Positions 7,027 through 13,542 of a stretch of 64,000 nucleotides of DNA are shown piece after piece. The translations under genes were made by a program, and so were the position numbers. The notes under the pieces are model-generated. The model saw only the letters and a program-made list of their open reading frames with translations, had not been told where the DNA came from and did not search any database. Numbering within the stretch: position 1 is the stretch's first letter; every line of letters begins with the position of its first letter. This stretch comes from a virus: positions 1-64,000 of IMG/VR virus record IMGVR_UViG_3300025949_000022; one strand, 5' to 3'.

Positions 7027-7204
7027 TGTTTAGGATTTTGAAATCATTGATTAATCCCTTTGCTTGGTTATTTATATCGCACTCCATTTGCCATTGACGT
7101 GATTTTATTTCCGCTATAATATCTATTACAGTATTTCCTTCTAAATCAAAACCGCACCAGCTTTTAAAATCATTCTTAAACTTTTTAGTTGTTTTACTTT
7201 TCAT
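7007..7204 (-). CDS. hypothetical small basic protein (65 aa)
   Basis: The protein starts MKSKTTKKFKNDFKSW and is Lys-rich and helical; no family is recognised. It overlaps the DUF551-like gene by 20 nt and its ATG overlaps the stop of an 18-codon frame upstream (ATGA). Confidence 0.5.
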   Translation of the reverse strand: MKSKTTKKFKNDFKSWCGFDLEGNTVIDIIAEIKSRQWQMECDINNQAKGLINDFKILNNVKDER

Positions 7205-7257
7205 GGGGTATAGGAGTTAATATCTAACTCGGGTAATGCTGATAGTAAGTCGCTCAT
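7201..7257 (-). CDS. possible 18-aa leader peptide
   Basis: ATG 7257 reads MSDLLSALPELDINSYTP and ends in a TGA that overlaps the ATG of the next gene. An AAAGGAG sequence lies about 9 nt before the start, a better Shine-Dalgarno than most here. It could be a true mini-gene or a device for translational coupling. Confidence 0.35.
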   Translation of the reverse strand: MSDLLSALPELDINSYTP

Positions 7258-7291
7258 AATTTTTCTTCTCCTTTTACCTTATTGTAGTAGT

Positions 7292-7486
7292 TTATGAATT
7301 TTGTGACGGTGGAGTATCTTTACCCTCATCAAGCCATTCAGAGTGGCATTCAGTAGAGCAGAACCTTTCTTCTAAGAAAGTTCTATCAGATAATACAACT
7401 TCATAAGCATCAAATATCTTTTCGCAATTCCAACAGTACCTTACTGGCAACTGCTCTTTCCCTTCGGTTATTTCGTTCTTTTCCAT
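7292..7486 (-). CDS. small zinc-ribbon protein (64 aa)
   Basis: CWNC (residues 18-21) and FCSTEC (about 42-47) form a C-x2-C...C-x3-C pattern suited to bind one zinc, as in small phage zinc-finger proteins. The flanks are acidic and polar. It lies 4 nt after the upstream gene start region, in the same leftward run. The target is unknown. Confidence 0.65.
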   Translation of the reverse strand: MEKNEITEGKEQLPVRYCWNCEKIFDAYEVVLSDRTFLEERFCSTECHSEWLDEGKDTPPSQNS

Positions 7487-7489
7487 GAG

Positions 7490-7873
7490 TTATGATTTAT
7501 AGGTTGATTTGTCGAGGGCGAGACCGGATTCCAAAAGACCGAAAACGTCAAAGTGGTGTTTAAGCAATATTTGAATAACTTTATACGGTAATTCATCAGG
7601 CGTACAAAAATCAGGATGAGCCGAATAATAAGACCCCATAACCTCATAAATTTCCGTATCCGCTGCGCTATCATTAAATTCAGATAATAGCAATAGTAAA
7701 GGCTTACTTTTACCACCCAAAATAGAACCATATGTTTCACCCTCCTCTTTAAAAATTAGCAAATCCCCTGCTATACCGTGTAATTCTAAAACTGTTTTAT
7801 CATCAGGTCGCATTACTTTCAATCCATACGGCAAATACGGAGCAAGGTGTTCTATCGTTAGTTTCTTTTCCAT
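7490..7873 (-). CDS. conserved Bacteroidota phage protein of unknown function (127 aa)
   Basis: The segments EHLAPYLPYGLKV near the N-terminus and LLKHHFDVFGLLESGLALDKST near the C-terminus, with KPLLLLLSEF between, are a recurring pattern I recognise from Bacteroidota phages and prophages. I know no function or Pfam name for it. It is ordinary in size. Confidence 0.75.
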   Translation of the reverse strand: MEKKLTIEHLAPYLPYGLKVMRPDDKTVLELHGIAGDLLIFKEEGETYGSILGGKSKPLLLLLSEFNDSAADTEIYEVMGSYYSAHPDFCTPDELPYKVIQILLKHHFDVFGLLESGLALDKSTYKS

Positions 7874-7882
7874 GTTAATCTT

Positions 7883-8155
7883 CTAACTTGTGAATTTATC
7901 AAAATGAATGCCTTTAAATTTATGATAGTCAAATAGAAAATCATGTGATTGCTCGGAACTATAAAACCCATTTTCGTTGAATTTAACAACAGGGATTAAA
8001 TCATTTTCTTGATACTTAGTAGAATGCTTAATTCCATTATAGTCAGTAGTAACAACCTCGTAACCAAACTGACCGACAATACATTTCGCCTGTCCCAATA
8101 TCAACCCATCTTTAGCTGAAGGAAATTCTTCTTTTAGCTTTTTGTATATCTCCAT
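7883..8155 (-). CDS. hypothetical protein (90 aa)
   Basis: The protein begins MEIYKKLKEEFPSAKDG and ends FLFDYHKFKGIHFDKFTS; it is rich in aromatic and charged residues. No family is recognised. It is separated from neighbours by short gaps and reads in the same direction. Confidence 0.55.
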   Translation of the reverse strand: MEIYKKLKEEFPSAKDGLILGQAKCIVGQFGYEVVTTDYNGIKHSTKYQENDLIPVVKFNENGFYSSEQSHDFLFDYHKFKGIHFDKFTS

Positions 8156-8175
8156 GTTAATCTTCTTTTAGAGCG

Positions 8176-8436
8176 TTAGAGGCTATTTAATGCTTTATGG
8201 GCTATGTGCCAAAACACTTCAACATCCGGGTCGTTTCCATCGCAATTATTTTTTATTTCAATGAGGGCCTTCTCATACCTTTCTACCCTTGATTGGAGGG
8301 AGGCGTTTTGATGGAATACCTTGTTAATTTGTTCCAACGTTTCGCTCCAAGTGCTATCGGTTTTCCAGTTGTTTGCAGCGTGTAATAGTAATTCCGATAA
8401 TCGTTGGTGTTGCTCAAATGGCTGCGATTCAATCAT
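8176..8436 (-). CDS. hypothetical helical protein (86 aa)
   Basis: The protein is predicted almost wholly helical, with a heptad-like section EQINKVFHQNASLQSRVERYEKALIEIKNN. No function can be assigned. It is the first gene downstream of the candidate structured RNA at 8453-8562, which would form its 5' leader. Confidence 0.6.
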   Translation of the reverse strand: MIESQPFEQHQRLSELLLHAANNWKTDSTWSETLEQINKVFHQNASLQSRVERYEKALIEIKNNCDGNDPDVEVFWHIAHKALNSL

Positions 8437-8452
8437 TGTTTTATGTTTTTGT

Positions 8453-8562
8453 TAGGTTGTCGCTATCGCTGCGAATGATTTCTTTTCCAACCTATGCCAC
8501 CGACTGCGGCCTCATTCGTAATCGTGTTTGTTAGACTACCGCCGAAGTTCCTGCCCGTCTAA
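8453..8562 (-). ncRNA. candidate structured RNA with pseudoknot topology
   Basis: In this gap the minus strand has three perfect long-range pairings. TTAGAC (8562-8557) pairs with GTCTAA (8536-8531). CGAATGA (8518-8512) pairs with TCATTCG (8478-8472). TAGGTTG (8494-8488) pairs with CAACCTA (8459-8453). The last two interleave as in an H-type pseudoknot. A competing small hairpin TCGC/GCGA uses 8474-8460. No reading frame fills the gap. It lies between the stop of the gene at 8589 and the start at 8436, so it is either a leader element or a processed RNA. I do not recognise a known class. Confidence 0.5.
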
Positions 8563-8588
8563 GGTTCTTTCTACTATTTCATGTGTTG

Positions 8589-8852
8589 TTAATTTACTAT
8601 CAAAAACCTATGTAAAATAGGGCTTAATTGAAGCGTTTCAGTAGTATTAAAATCGTTGTATTCGGCTTCCAAATATTCGTTATATTCCCGCTCCATACGG
8701 TCGTTTTGTTCCCGTTCATAATCAGCGTGTTGCTTATTTACAAAGTCATCAACAGCGTATTGAGCATTTATTTGCTGCGTGATCCAAGCGCATTCAACTG
8801 GGTTAAAGCAATCGCGGCCTATTAATCCTCCGCATGATGGGCATGTTTTCAT
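8589..8852 (-). CDS. small Cys-containing protein (87 aa)
   Basis: CPSCGG (residues 4-9) followed by RDCFNPVEC suggests a small N-terminal zinc-binding knuckle. The rest is an acidic, Tyr/Glu-rich helix (YEREQNDRMEREYNEYLEAEYNDF). Its function is unknown. It is the first protein gene downstream of the tRNA-like gene in the leftward direction. Confidence 0.6.
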   Translation of the reverse strand: MKTCPSCGGLIGRDCFNPVECAWITQQINAQYAVDDFVNKQHADYEREQNDRMEREYNEYLEAEYNDFNTTETLQLSPILHRFLIVN

Positions 8853-8935
8853 TTATTTACCTTTTAAAACTTTTTTAAATATTACCGATAAACAAGCTAA
8901 TTCTATAGCTTATTATATAGGGGGTTGTTATATTG

Positions 8936-9037
8936 TGGAGAGGGCAAGATTCGAACTTGCGTCGTAGGGCTACTGTCGCGTTTCACCCAATCGGCTCCTG
9001 TGTCTGCCGTCCTGTAACCAACTCAGGCTACCTCCCC
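8936..9037 (-). tRNA. class II tRNA-like gene with abnormal anticodon arm
   Basis: Acceptor arms GGGGAGG (9037-9031) and CCTCTCC (8943-8937) pair over 7 bp with one G-U. A D-arm with GGTTAC loop follows, then a long variable region, then a perfect T-arm GCAAG-TTCGAAT-CTTGC. CCA is not encoded. The anticodon arm is odd: CGGC and GCCG pair over only 4 bp around a 10-nt loop AGACACAGGA, which has no T at the place of U33. The total is 102 nt, long for tRNA-Ser or tRNA-Leu. It may be a degenerate, suppressor-type or non-decoding tRNA-like RNA. Confidence 0.55.
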
Positions 9038-9045
9038 ATTTGTTT

Positions 9046-9336
9046 TTAATCTGTTAATTCTGTTTCAGGATTCACTACTGTCAATTTTACTTCCAGTCCA
9101 GTTGACTGCTTTATGGCTTCTTTAACCATATTGGAAGTATCAGCGTTGATTTGAAAGGGCGCAACATCCTTTGCATCCACCGTAACGCTTGCCTCTATCT
9201 GTGGGCGTCTAAACAGCACATCCGGCAAATCTAAACTAAAGCCCATACAAACCTCATTAATTGACACGTTTTGCGCCTTTCTCGTAGCTTTCACTGTCCC
9301 GTTATCGTTAACGGTTAAATAGAATTTTGTTTTCAT
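9046..9336 (-). CDS. hypothetical protein (96 aa)
   Basis: The ATG at 9336 (MKTKFYLTVNDNGTVKATRK) is preferred because the upstream in-frame ATG at 9369 overlaps the XRE gene. The product is a beta-rich, soluble protein with PDVLFRRPQIEASVTVDAKDV. The pattern recurs in Bacteroidota phages but I know no name. It is co-transcribed with the XRE gene, 10 nt apart. Confidence 0.6.
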   Translation of the reverse strand: MKTKFYLTVNDNGTVKATRKAQNVSINEVCMGFSLDLPDVLFRRPQIEASVTVDAKDVAPFQINADTSNMVKEAIKQSTGLEVKLTVVNPETELTD

Positions 9337-9346
9337 AATTATGATT

Positions 9347-9556
9347 TTAATACAATGGTGTAATATCAATTTCTAATTCCAGTACATCTAATATTTTAAG
9401 CACTGTTTTAATTGCTAAATTAGCTTTGCCACTTTCAAATTTTGCGATATGTTGCTGCGTTGTTCCGACTTCTTGCGCTACCTTATCCTGTGAATATTTT
9501 AACTCTTTTCTACGGGCTGCTATGGCCTTACAAACCACTAATAAATCGTTTTCCAT
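9347..9556 (-). CDS. small XRE-family regulator
   Basis: The 69-aa protein is a single helix-turn-helix domain: RRKELKYSQDKVAQEVGTTQQHIAKFESGKANLAIKTVLKILDVL is a classical Cro/CI-type HTH_3. The tail LELEIDITPLY resembles HipB-like antitoxins. It faces the rightward cassette at 9672 across a promoter region, so it may repress that cassette or itself. The ATG sits 5 nt after a -7 box (9569-9562), implying a leaderless or very short-leader mRNA. Confidence 0.85.
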   Translation of the reverse strand: MENDLLVVCKAIAARRKELKYSQDKVAQEVGTTQQHIAKFESGKANLAIKTVLKILDVLELEIDITPLY

Positions 9557-9561
9557 TAATA

Positions 9562-9594
9562 CAAATGTACATATATATTTATGTAACTACCAAA
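9562..9594 (-). promoter_or_regulatory. promoter of the XRE gene
   Basis: TTTG (9594-9591) and TACATTTG (9569-9562) on the minus strand are separated by 21 nt. The ATG begins 5 nt downstream of the -7 box, so the transcript should start at or next to the start codon. Confidence 0.65.
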
Positions 9595-9671
9595 TTTATT
9601 TTTTAATACTTATCCCCGATTTTTAGTTAGCTTTGGTAACAGATTATTCACTTTAAAACAATCATATTTTT

Positions 9672-10148
9672 ATGGCAACAGCAGCTCAACACAAAACAGC
9701 ATTAGGGCGGTTAATCGCTACCATTGGTAGTATTATCGCATCTATTTTTAACGCGGCCGGCAAGGCATTTAAAACGCTTCCACCCGATCAACAAACCGGC
9801 GCTATTAACGGTTCACAAATCAGCCAAATTATTAAAAATGGTTACGCTAAAGGTGAGGCTTGGGTAATATCCGAAATAACATCGGTTACAGGCTTACCAG
9901 CGGACGTAGCAACACAAACGGTATTAAGTATTGCTAAAGATGCCGGAGTTAATACAACAAGCGTACAGGCTTATTTAGACCACATTGCGGATAAGGTTCA
10001 ATCAGGCTTAACAGATAGTGGATGGAACGCTTTATGGCAGAACGTCGCTAAGTTTGCAGCGATCTATTTAACACAAGGCAAGTTAAGTTGGGCTTCGTTA
10101 TCTTTGGGGCTTTTAGAATATATTTTTCAGACTTACGTTAAGTTTTAA
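9672..10148 (+). CDS. hypothetical protein with hydrophobic N-terminus (158 aa)
   Basis: This rightward gene opens a cassette opposite to the surrounding genes. Residues 11-29 (LGRLIATIGSIIASIFNAAG) form a hydrophobic or amphipathic helix. The middle, INGSQISQIIKNGYAKGEAWVISEI, and the aromatic C-terminus are helical. I recognise no family; a membrane-active or virion role is possible but unsupported. The gene stands alone between the XRE promoter and the next rightward pair. Confidence 0.6.
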   Translation: MATAAQHKTALGRLIATIGSIIASIFNAAGKAFKTLPPDQQTGAINGSQISQIIKNGYAKGEAWVISEITSVTGLPADVATQTVLSIAKDAGVNTTSVQAYLDHIADKVQSGLTDSGWNALWQNVAKFAAIYLTQGKLSWASLSLGLLEYIFQTYVKF

Positions 10149-10200
10149 TATCTTCTCTCTCCCCTAATATAAAAGGACTTGGTTTTTATTAATCAGGTCT

Positions 10201-10227
10201 TTTTTTTATTTCTTTCTTTTGGATGCA
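10201..10227. repeat. dispersed GCATCC/A-rich motif, copy 2 (inverted)
   Basis: T-rich sequence with TTTCTTTC ends in TTTTGGATGCA (10217-10227), the reverse complement of the copies at 6352 and 11427. With the copy at 11427 it brackets the two genes at 10265-11340 as an inverted pair. Confidence 0.55.
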
Positions 10228-10233
10228 AAGTGA

Positions 10234-10256
10234 TATATTTGTAGTTCATTAACTAC
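10234..10256 (+). promoter_or_regulatory. -7 box and palindrome upstream of the 10265 gene
   Basis: TATATTTG (10234-10241) matches TAnnTTTG. It overlaps a perfect palindrome GTAGTT-CATT-AACTAC (10241-10256), located at the expected transcription start, which may be an operator. A TTTG lies at 10218-10221, but the 12-nt spacing is short for a -33 box. Confidence 0.5.
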
Positions 10257-10264
10257 CACAAATT

Positions 10265-10423
10265 ATGTTAGTATCAGAACTCAAAGCAAAAGTTATTAAA
10301 CGCGGAATTTATTACAATAAATGGCTGTACGTTTACAAATTTAAGGGGGCAAAAATAATTCTTATTTACTTCGACGAACACCTTGAATTTAGTCTTTCAG
10401 AAATAGAAAGGATTGAGGCATAA
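10265..10423 (+). CDS. hypothetical small protein (52 aa)
   Basis: ATG 10265 reads MLVSELKAKVIKRGIYYNKW and ends FSLSEIERIEA with TAA at 10421-10423. It is a small basic alpha/beta protein of unknown function. The stop is followed by GG and the ATG of the PAPS-reductase-like gene two bases later, so the two are translated together. Confidence 0.6.
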   Translation: MLVSELKAKVIKRGIYYNKWLYVYKFKGAKIILIYFDEHLEFSLSEIERIEA

Positions 10424-10425
10424 GG

Positions 10426-11340
10426 ATGGATAATGATATTATTCACATACAGTCAGCGGGGATGGGGACTAACACTATCGCCCAATTAATTTTATGCACA
10501 CAACAGGGCGTTAAATTTGATTATATATTATTTTCTAACACGGGCGGAGAAAGGCGCAAGACATATAATTATATACCTATAATGAATAAATGGCTTGTGG
10601 CTAACGGGCAACCTAAAGTAAAAATATTACGTCAATTAAATAAGGATAAAAAGTTTATAGGACTTTATAATGATGTTTATCAAAGAAAATCCCTTCCAGC
10701 AATAGCTTTTGGATACAAAACTTGTTCTTTAAAATTCAAAAAGGGGCCATTTGATGTTTTTATAAACAATAATAAGGATATCCAAACCCGTCTTAAAAAT
10801 GGAGCTATAATTCACAAGCATATCGGATTTGATATTGACGAAGAGCATAGAACTACGCAAAATTTCGATACAGAAAAGATGGTTAATATTTATGACCTTG
10901 TTAATGCCGAAATGGGGAGGTTTGAATGTGAAAAGATTATACGGGACGCCGGATTGCCGCCTGTCGGGAAGTCAAGTTGTTTTTATTGCCCTTCTTTAAA
11001 GCCTTATGAAATTATCGAACTATACGAAAGTGAACCTAAAGTTTTTTATAGAGCTATTGCAATGGAGCGGAATGCAAAAGAAACCATGACCGCAATAGAG
11101 GGGCTTGGAAGGGATTTTAGTTGGTGGGATTTGATTGTTGCTTACAGGTATTTAAAGTTCCTTAAAAGGCGTCCAATAGCGGTAAGAATACCAATTAAAC
11201 TTAAAAAATTAATTAAAAAAATAAACAGATCAAAACCGGAAGATTTTGAAACCATAGCTAAATCTCGAAAATCAGCAGCTGAAATAATTTGCGATTTATT
11301 TTCTGTTAAGGTAAATGAAAGTTGTGATTGCATGAGTTAA
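10426..11340 (+). CDS. PAPS reductase/adenine-nucleotide alpha-hydrolase-like protein
   Basis: The N-terminus HIQSAGMGTNTIAQLIL is a variant of the pyrophosphate-binding P-loop (SGG-x-DS) of N-type ATP pyrophosphatases. YILFSNTGGERRKTYNYIPIMNKW matches the following motif of the PAPS-reductase/DndC group. Further on, CSLKFKKGP and GKSSCFYCPSLKPYEI give a Cys-x2-Cys pair typical of many phage members. The normal Ser-Gly-Gly-x-Asp-Ser residues are altered (AGMGTNT), so catalysis is uncertain. Possible roles are sulfur or base modification of nucleic acid; the context gives no partner beyond the 52-aa protein upstream. Confidence 0.75.
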   Translation: MDNDIIHIQSAGMGTNTIAQLILCTQQGVKFDYILFSNTGGERRKTYNYIPIMNKWLVANGQPKVKILRQLNKDKKFIGLYNDVYQRKSLPAIAFGYKTCSLKFKKGPFDVFINNNKDIQTRLKNGAIIHKHIGFDIDEEHRTTQNFDTEKMVNIYDLVNAEMGRFECEKIIRDAGLPPVGKSSCFYCPSLKPYEIIELYESEPKVFYRAIAMERNAKETMTAIEGLGRDFSWWDLIVAYRYLKFLKRRPIAVRIPIKLKKLIKKINRSKPEDFETIAKSRKSAAEIICDLFSVKVNESCDCMS

Positions 11341-11389
11341 AAAATTAATCGCTCAACTTCAACGTGGTAGTTAATTTTGACGGTTAGTA

Positions 11390-11421
11390 GGCATCGGCTT
11401 TGATTAGTCGGTGCCCTTTTT
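11390..11421 (+). terminator. Rho-independent terminator of the rightward cassette
   Basis: GGCATCGGC (11390-11398) pairs with GTCGGTGCC (11407-11415) over 9 bp with two G-U pairs and an 8-nt loop, followed by a T-run at 11417-11421. Confidence 0.85.
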
Positions 11422-11426
11422 ATTAA

Positions 11427-11456
11427 CCCTGCATCCAAAAAAAGAAAATAAAAAAA
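11427..11456. repeat. dispersed GCATCC/A-rich motif, copy 3
   Basis: CCCTGCATCC followed by AAAAAAAGAAAATAAAA lies directly after the cassette terminator, in the same orientation as the copy at 6352. Confidence 0.55.
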
Positions 11457-11462
11457 CTCAAA

Positions 11463-11594
11463 CTATTTAAGCACTGATCTATCTTTTATTTCAGAATGAT
11501 TAACAATAGCGTTATCATCCTGCCACCTACCTATTAAAATAAAAGCAATACAAATTAACAGGGCTAAAGCAAAGCAATATATGAGTATCTTCAT
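11463..11594 (-). CDS. small membrane protein (43 aa)
   Basis: ATG 11594 reads MKILIYCFALALLICIAFILIG, a single strong membrane span or signal anchor, then a polar tail RWQDDNAIVNHSEIKDRSVLK, with TAG at 11463. It starts 3 nt after the DUF6527 stop. This is the last gene of the leftward late run before the rightward cassette; a spanin-like or lysis-accessory role is possible from position only. Confidence 0.55.
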   Translation of the reverse strand: MKILIYCFALALLICIAFILIGRWQDDNAIVNHSEIKDRSVLK

Positions 11595-11597
11595 GGC

Positions 11598-11960
11598 TTA
11601 TACAAAGTTTGCAACGTTTTTAGTTATGATATAATGATGAGACGCATATGTTTTAGTCCAAGATGGCGGAACAAATTCATCTGTGCTATCAACAGTTTCA
11701 TGTATACAAGTTTCAGGATTTAATATTGACGGCGTAAATGAAATAGTACCATTGTTTTCCTGTATCAAATTCCATCCGAAAGTATTTTTATCGTTATTTA
11801 GCGGTAAAACCGTTTGCAATCCGCACCCACATAAACAACGGTGCGCAGATGTTTGATATTCTTCCGAAATATAAACATGATTATCTTTCATTTCCTTAAA
11901 TGGTATCATAAATCCATCTAAAAAAACAGGCGTTATTTCAACTTGCTTTATTGTTTTCAT
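11598..11960 (-). CDS. DUF6527-like protein
   Basis: HRCLCGCGLQTVLPL (about residues 40-54), FGWNLIQENNGTISFTPSIL and YASHHYIITKN follow the family pattern C-x-CGCG...LPL...W-x-L...PSI...SHYxI. The Cys and His residues probably bind zinc. The usual Cys before SHY appears to be replaced here by Tyr-Ala. Function unknown; it is common in phages and mobile elements. Its start overlaps the stop of the holin-like gene. Confidence 0.65.
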   Translation of the reverse strand: MKTIKQVEITPVFLDGFMIPFKEMKDNHVYISEEYQTSAHRCLCGCGLQTVLPLNNDKNTFGWNLIQENNGTISFTPSILNPETCIHETVDSTDEFVPPSWTKTYASHHYIITKNVANFV

Positions 11961-12235
11961 GGCTTGGTGGTTTGCAGTACCGTATCGGCGTTTGTAACGG
12001 TTTGAGTTGGTTGATTAACCGTTTCTGAAAGGATATCGTCTTTCTTTGAACTGCCGGATGAACTGCCGAAATAATACCCTGTCGCTGCGGAAACGGCGGC
12101 TACCATAGCAATCAATATTTGAGGATCAGGTTTTATATTCCTGATTGAACACATGAAGAAATAAGAGAAGCCGAATATCACTATTACAAGTGCTAATACT
12201 GGCTTAATGTTGTCGGATAACCACGTTGTTTTCAT
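11957..12235 (-). CDS. holin-like membrane protein (92 aa)
   Basis: Two hydrophobic spans, about residues 10-29 (IKPVLALVIVIFGFSYFFM) and 40-57 (QILIAMVAAVSAATGYYFG), are followed by GSSSGSSKKDD and a polar tail. This layout is common in phage proteins coded beside endolysins. Proximity to the CHAP endolysin (one mini-gene away) supports a holin role, but holins cannot be identified by sequence alone. Confidence 0.6.
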   Translation of the reverse strand: MKTTWLSDNIKPVLALVIVIFGFSYFFMCSIRNIKPDPQILIAMVAAVSAATGYYFGSSSGSSKKDDILSETVNQPTQTVTNADTVLQTTKP

Positions 12236-12241
12236 TTTATT

Positions 12242-12334
12242 TTACTCTTTAATTTTCATTTGTTTCCACCATCCATAACCAGTATAAAAGAACAGTATCC
12301 CGTATTCTGATATAAAGGTTTGGCTTAGTTCCAT
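12242..12334 (-). CDS. possible 30-aa membrane-associated peptide
   Basis: The ATG at 12334 overlaps the stop of the endolysin gene (TAATG), the classic coupling signal. The product MELSQTFISEYGILFFYTGYG then WWKQMKIKE is aromatic and hydrophobic with a basic end. It may be a lysis accessory or only a chance frame. Confidence 0.4.
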   Translation of the reverse strand: MELSQTFISEYGILFFYTGYGWWKQMKIKE

Positions 12335-12849
12335 TATTCAGGCATATAAGCAAATCCTAATAAATTCAAGTTATGCAGGCTGTGAGGCAAACCCAATGTA
12401 TGAACATTCGCCCAAACTCTATATCCTTCTCTGCCACCGGCCCCATTTGTATTGCCCTCTATTGAGGTGAAATGTTTACCATCCGCGTCAACGTCTATTA
12501 CAATTCCTGTATGCCCGTTTGTGCCGTCACCTTCCTGCCATATTGCCACTGCACCTAAACGCGGGAGAGTACCTGTAATGACCTCTTTAGAGGCTTTAAA
12601 ATTAAGCCACATAGTATGAGTAGACGGTGAACAGTATTTTTTAAGATAAGCTAAGATAATAGGCGCATCGGCATAAGCACCGAATAAAACAACCATTACA
12701 AAGAATGCACACCATGAGGCCGATCTGTAAAATCCTACAGCAAGCATTTTCTTTTGGAAGGCCGCGTCTTTAAAGCCCAAATTAGGCGGTATTTCTTCTT
12801 GTCCTATGTAAGACTTTGCCTGTTTAATAATTTCGTCAATGTGGCTCAT
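12334..12849 (-). CDS. CHAP-domain-like endolysin
   Basis: The 171-aa protein has the features of a CHAP/NlpC cysteine peptidase or amidase: SASWCAFFV with the nucleophile Cys47, PRLGAVAIWQEG, GHTGIVIDVD with His113, and IEGNT with polar Glu/Asn at 131-132. The N-terminus EIIKQAKSYIGQEEIPPN is typical of phage lysins. It should cut peptidoglycan at the end of infection. It has no signal peptide, so it should need a holin, and holin-like genes lie directly downstream. Confidence 0.85.
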   Translation of the reverse strand: MSHIDEIIKQAKSYIGQEEIPPNLGFKDAAFQKKMLAVGFYRSASWCAFFVMVVLFGAYADAPIILAYLKKYCSPSTHTMWLNFKASKEVITGTLPRLGAVAIWQEGDGTNGHTGIVIDVDADGKHFTSIEGNTNGAGGREGYRVWANVHTLGLPHSLHNLNLLGFAYMPE

Positions 12850-12852
12850 AGT

Positions 12853-13068
12853 TTAAAATGATTTTGAATTTTTTACTATATATTCAGCAAACTTTTTACG
12901 CTGATATTTTTTCATATCTATTATATTGGCCTCGATCAATACCCTTTGTTCGTGAGCCTTTACATCAGGTTCTGTGTACCCTAAAACTTTATAATCTGAC
13001 GGGCCAGTTATTGTCTTCATTTTAAGAATTAGCAATAATATAAACAGGAATAGCAACCACCAGTACAA
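12853..13068 (-). CDS. hypothetical small protein, membrane-anchored if the long start is used
   Basis: Two starts are possible. ATG 13068 gives 71 aa with an N-terminal span MYWWLLFLFILLLILK. ATG 13020 gives 55 aa (MKTITGPSDYKVLGYTEP) and lies one base after the stop of the 29-aa gene at 13022-13111, in the TAA-A-ATG layout. Coupling favours the short form, hydrophobicity the long one. The C-terminal half is basic and helical. Its site beside the endolysin suggests a lysis role, not shown. Confidence 0.5.
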   Translation of the reverse strand: MYWWLLFLFILLLILKMKTITGPSDYKVLGYTEPDVKAHEQRVLIEANIIDMKKYQRKKFAEYIVKNSKSF

Positions 13069-13111
13069 TGATAATGTAACCTAAAATCAATATCCAAAGT
13101 GGCTGTTTCAT
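13022..13111 (-). CDS. 29-aa membrane peptide
   Basis: ATG 13111 reads MKQPLWILILGYIIIVLVVA then IPVYIIANS, nearly all hydrophobic. The ATG overlaps the stop of the gene upstream (ATGA) and its own stop abuts the next ATG. Part of it overlaps the alternative long frame of 12853-13068. Confidence 0.45.
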   Translation of the reverse strand: MKQPLWILILGYIIIVLVVAIPVYIIANS

Positions 13112-13263
13112 TGCTCTTTTTTTAAACTTAAACATTTACTGCATTGAACGAAAATCCAGTTAAAGTTTCCCTCCTTATTAAATCCGGATTCTACAGTTAA
13201 TTTTTCGCCCTTATAAATAGCAGTTCCACAACAACTGCAACAATAATTTTTTTTAGCTATCAT
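13108..13263 (-). CDS. small four-cysteine zinc-ribbon-like protein (51 aa)
   Basis: ATG 13263 reads MIAKKNYCCSCCGTAIYKGE and later VQCSKCLSLKKEQ. The CC-x-CC and C-x2-C pairs are spaced like a zinc ribbon. Start and stop both overlap neighbouring genes (TAATG and ATGA). Function unknown. Confidence 0.5.
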   Translation of the reverse strand: MIAKKNYCCSCCGTAIYKGEKLTVESGFNKEGNFNWIFVQCSKCLSLKKEQ

Positions 13264-13439
13264 TATTCCCCTTTTTTAAACTTATCCAAAATATCCACTA
13301 CTACCCCGTTATGATCTACTTCTGCACTTAATACTTCACTTCCTATAGTCTCTAAAGCATCGAGCGTAACGTTAACAATTTTATCAATAGTTTCCTGCTC
13401 GTAATATTTAGATGTGGCTGTTATTTTTATGACTATCAT
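13263..13439 (-). CDS. hypothetical small protein (58 aa)
   Basis: The ATG at 13439 (MIVIKITATSKYYEQETIDKI) is preferred over one at 13478 that lies close to the upstream terminator. The product has a beta strand, an amphipathic helix and an acidic VDHNGVVVDILDKF part. No family is recognised. Confidence 0.5.
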   Translation of the reverse strand: MIVIKITATSKYYEQETIDKIVNVTLDALETIGSEVLSAEVDHNGVVVDILDKFKKGE

Positions 13440-13480
13440 CTTAATCAAATTTAGAAAATAAAGTTGGTTTATTTGCAAAT

Positions 13481-13511
13481 AAAAAAGCCCTCCATTTCTG
13501 AAAGGCTTTCC
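13481..13511 (-). terminator. terminator after the candidate RNA
   Basis: On the minus strand AAAGCC/GGCTTT arms (13509-13504 and 13489-13484) close a 14-nt loop and lead into a run of Ts (13486-13481). Confidence 0.75.
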
Positions 13512-13542
13512 CCTGCGTTACCAGTTATTATTTAATAAAATT

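Noticed and set aside
8779-8967. Rightward 62-residue frame ending ARFELAS
   Set aside because: It runs antisense over the 8589 gene and the T arm of the tRNA-like gene, a common artefact.
10170-10209. Terminator-like hairpin after the 9672 gene
   Set aside because: The arms AAGGACTTGG and CAGGTCTTTT pair only with mismatches; the T-run may just be part of the dispersed motif.
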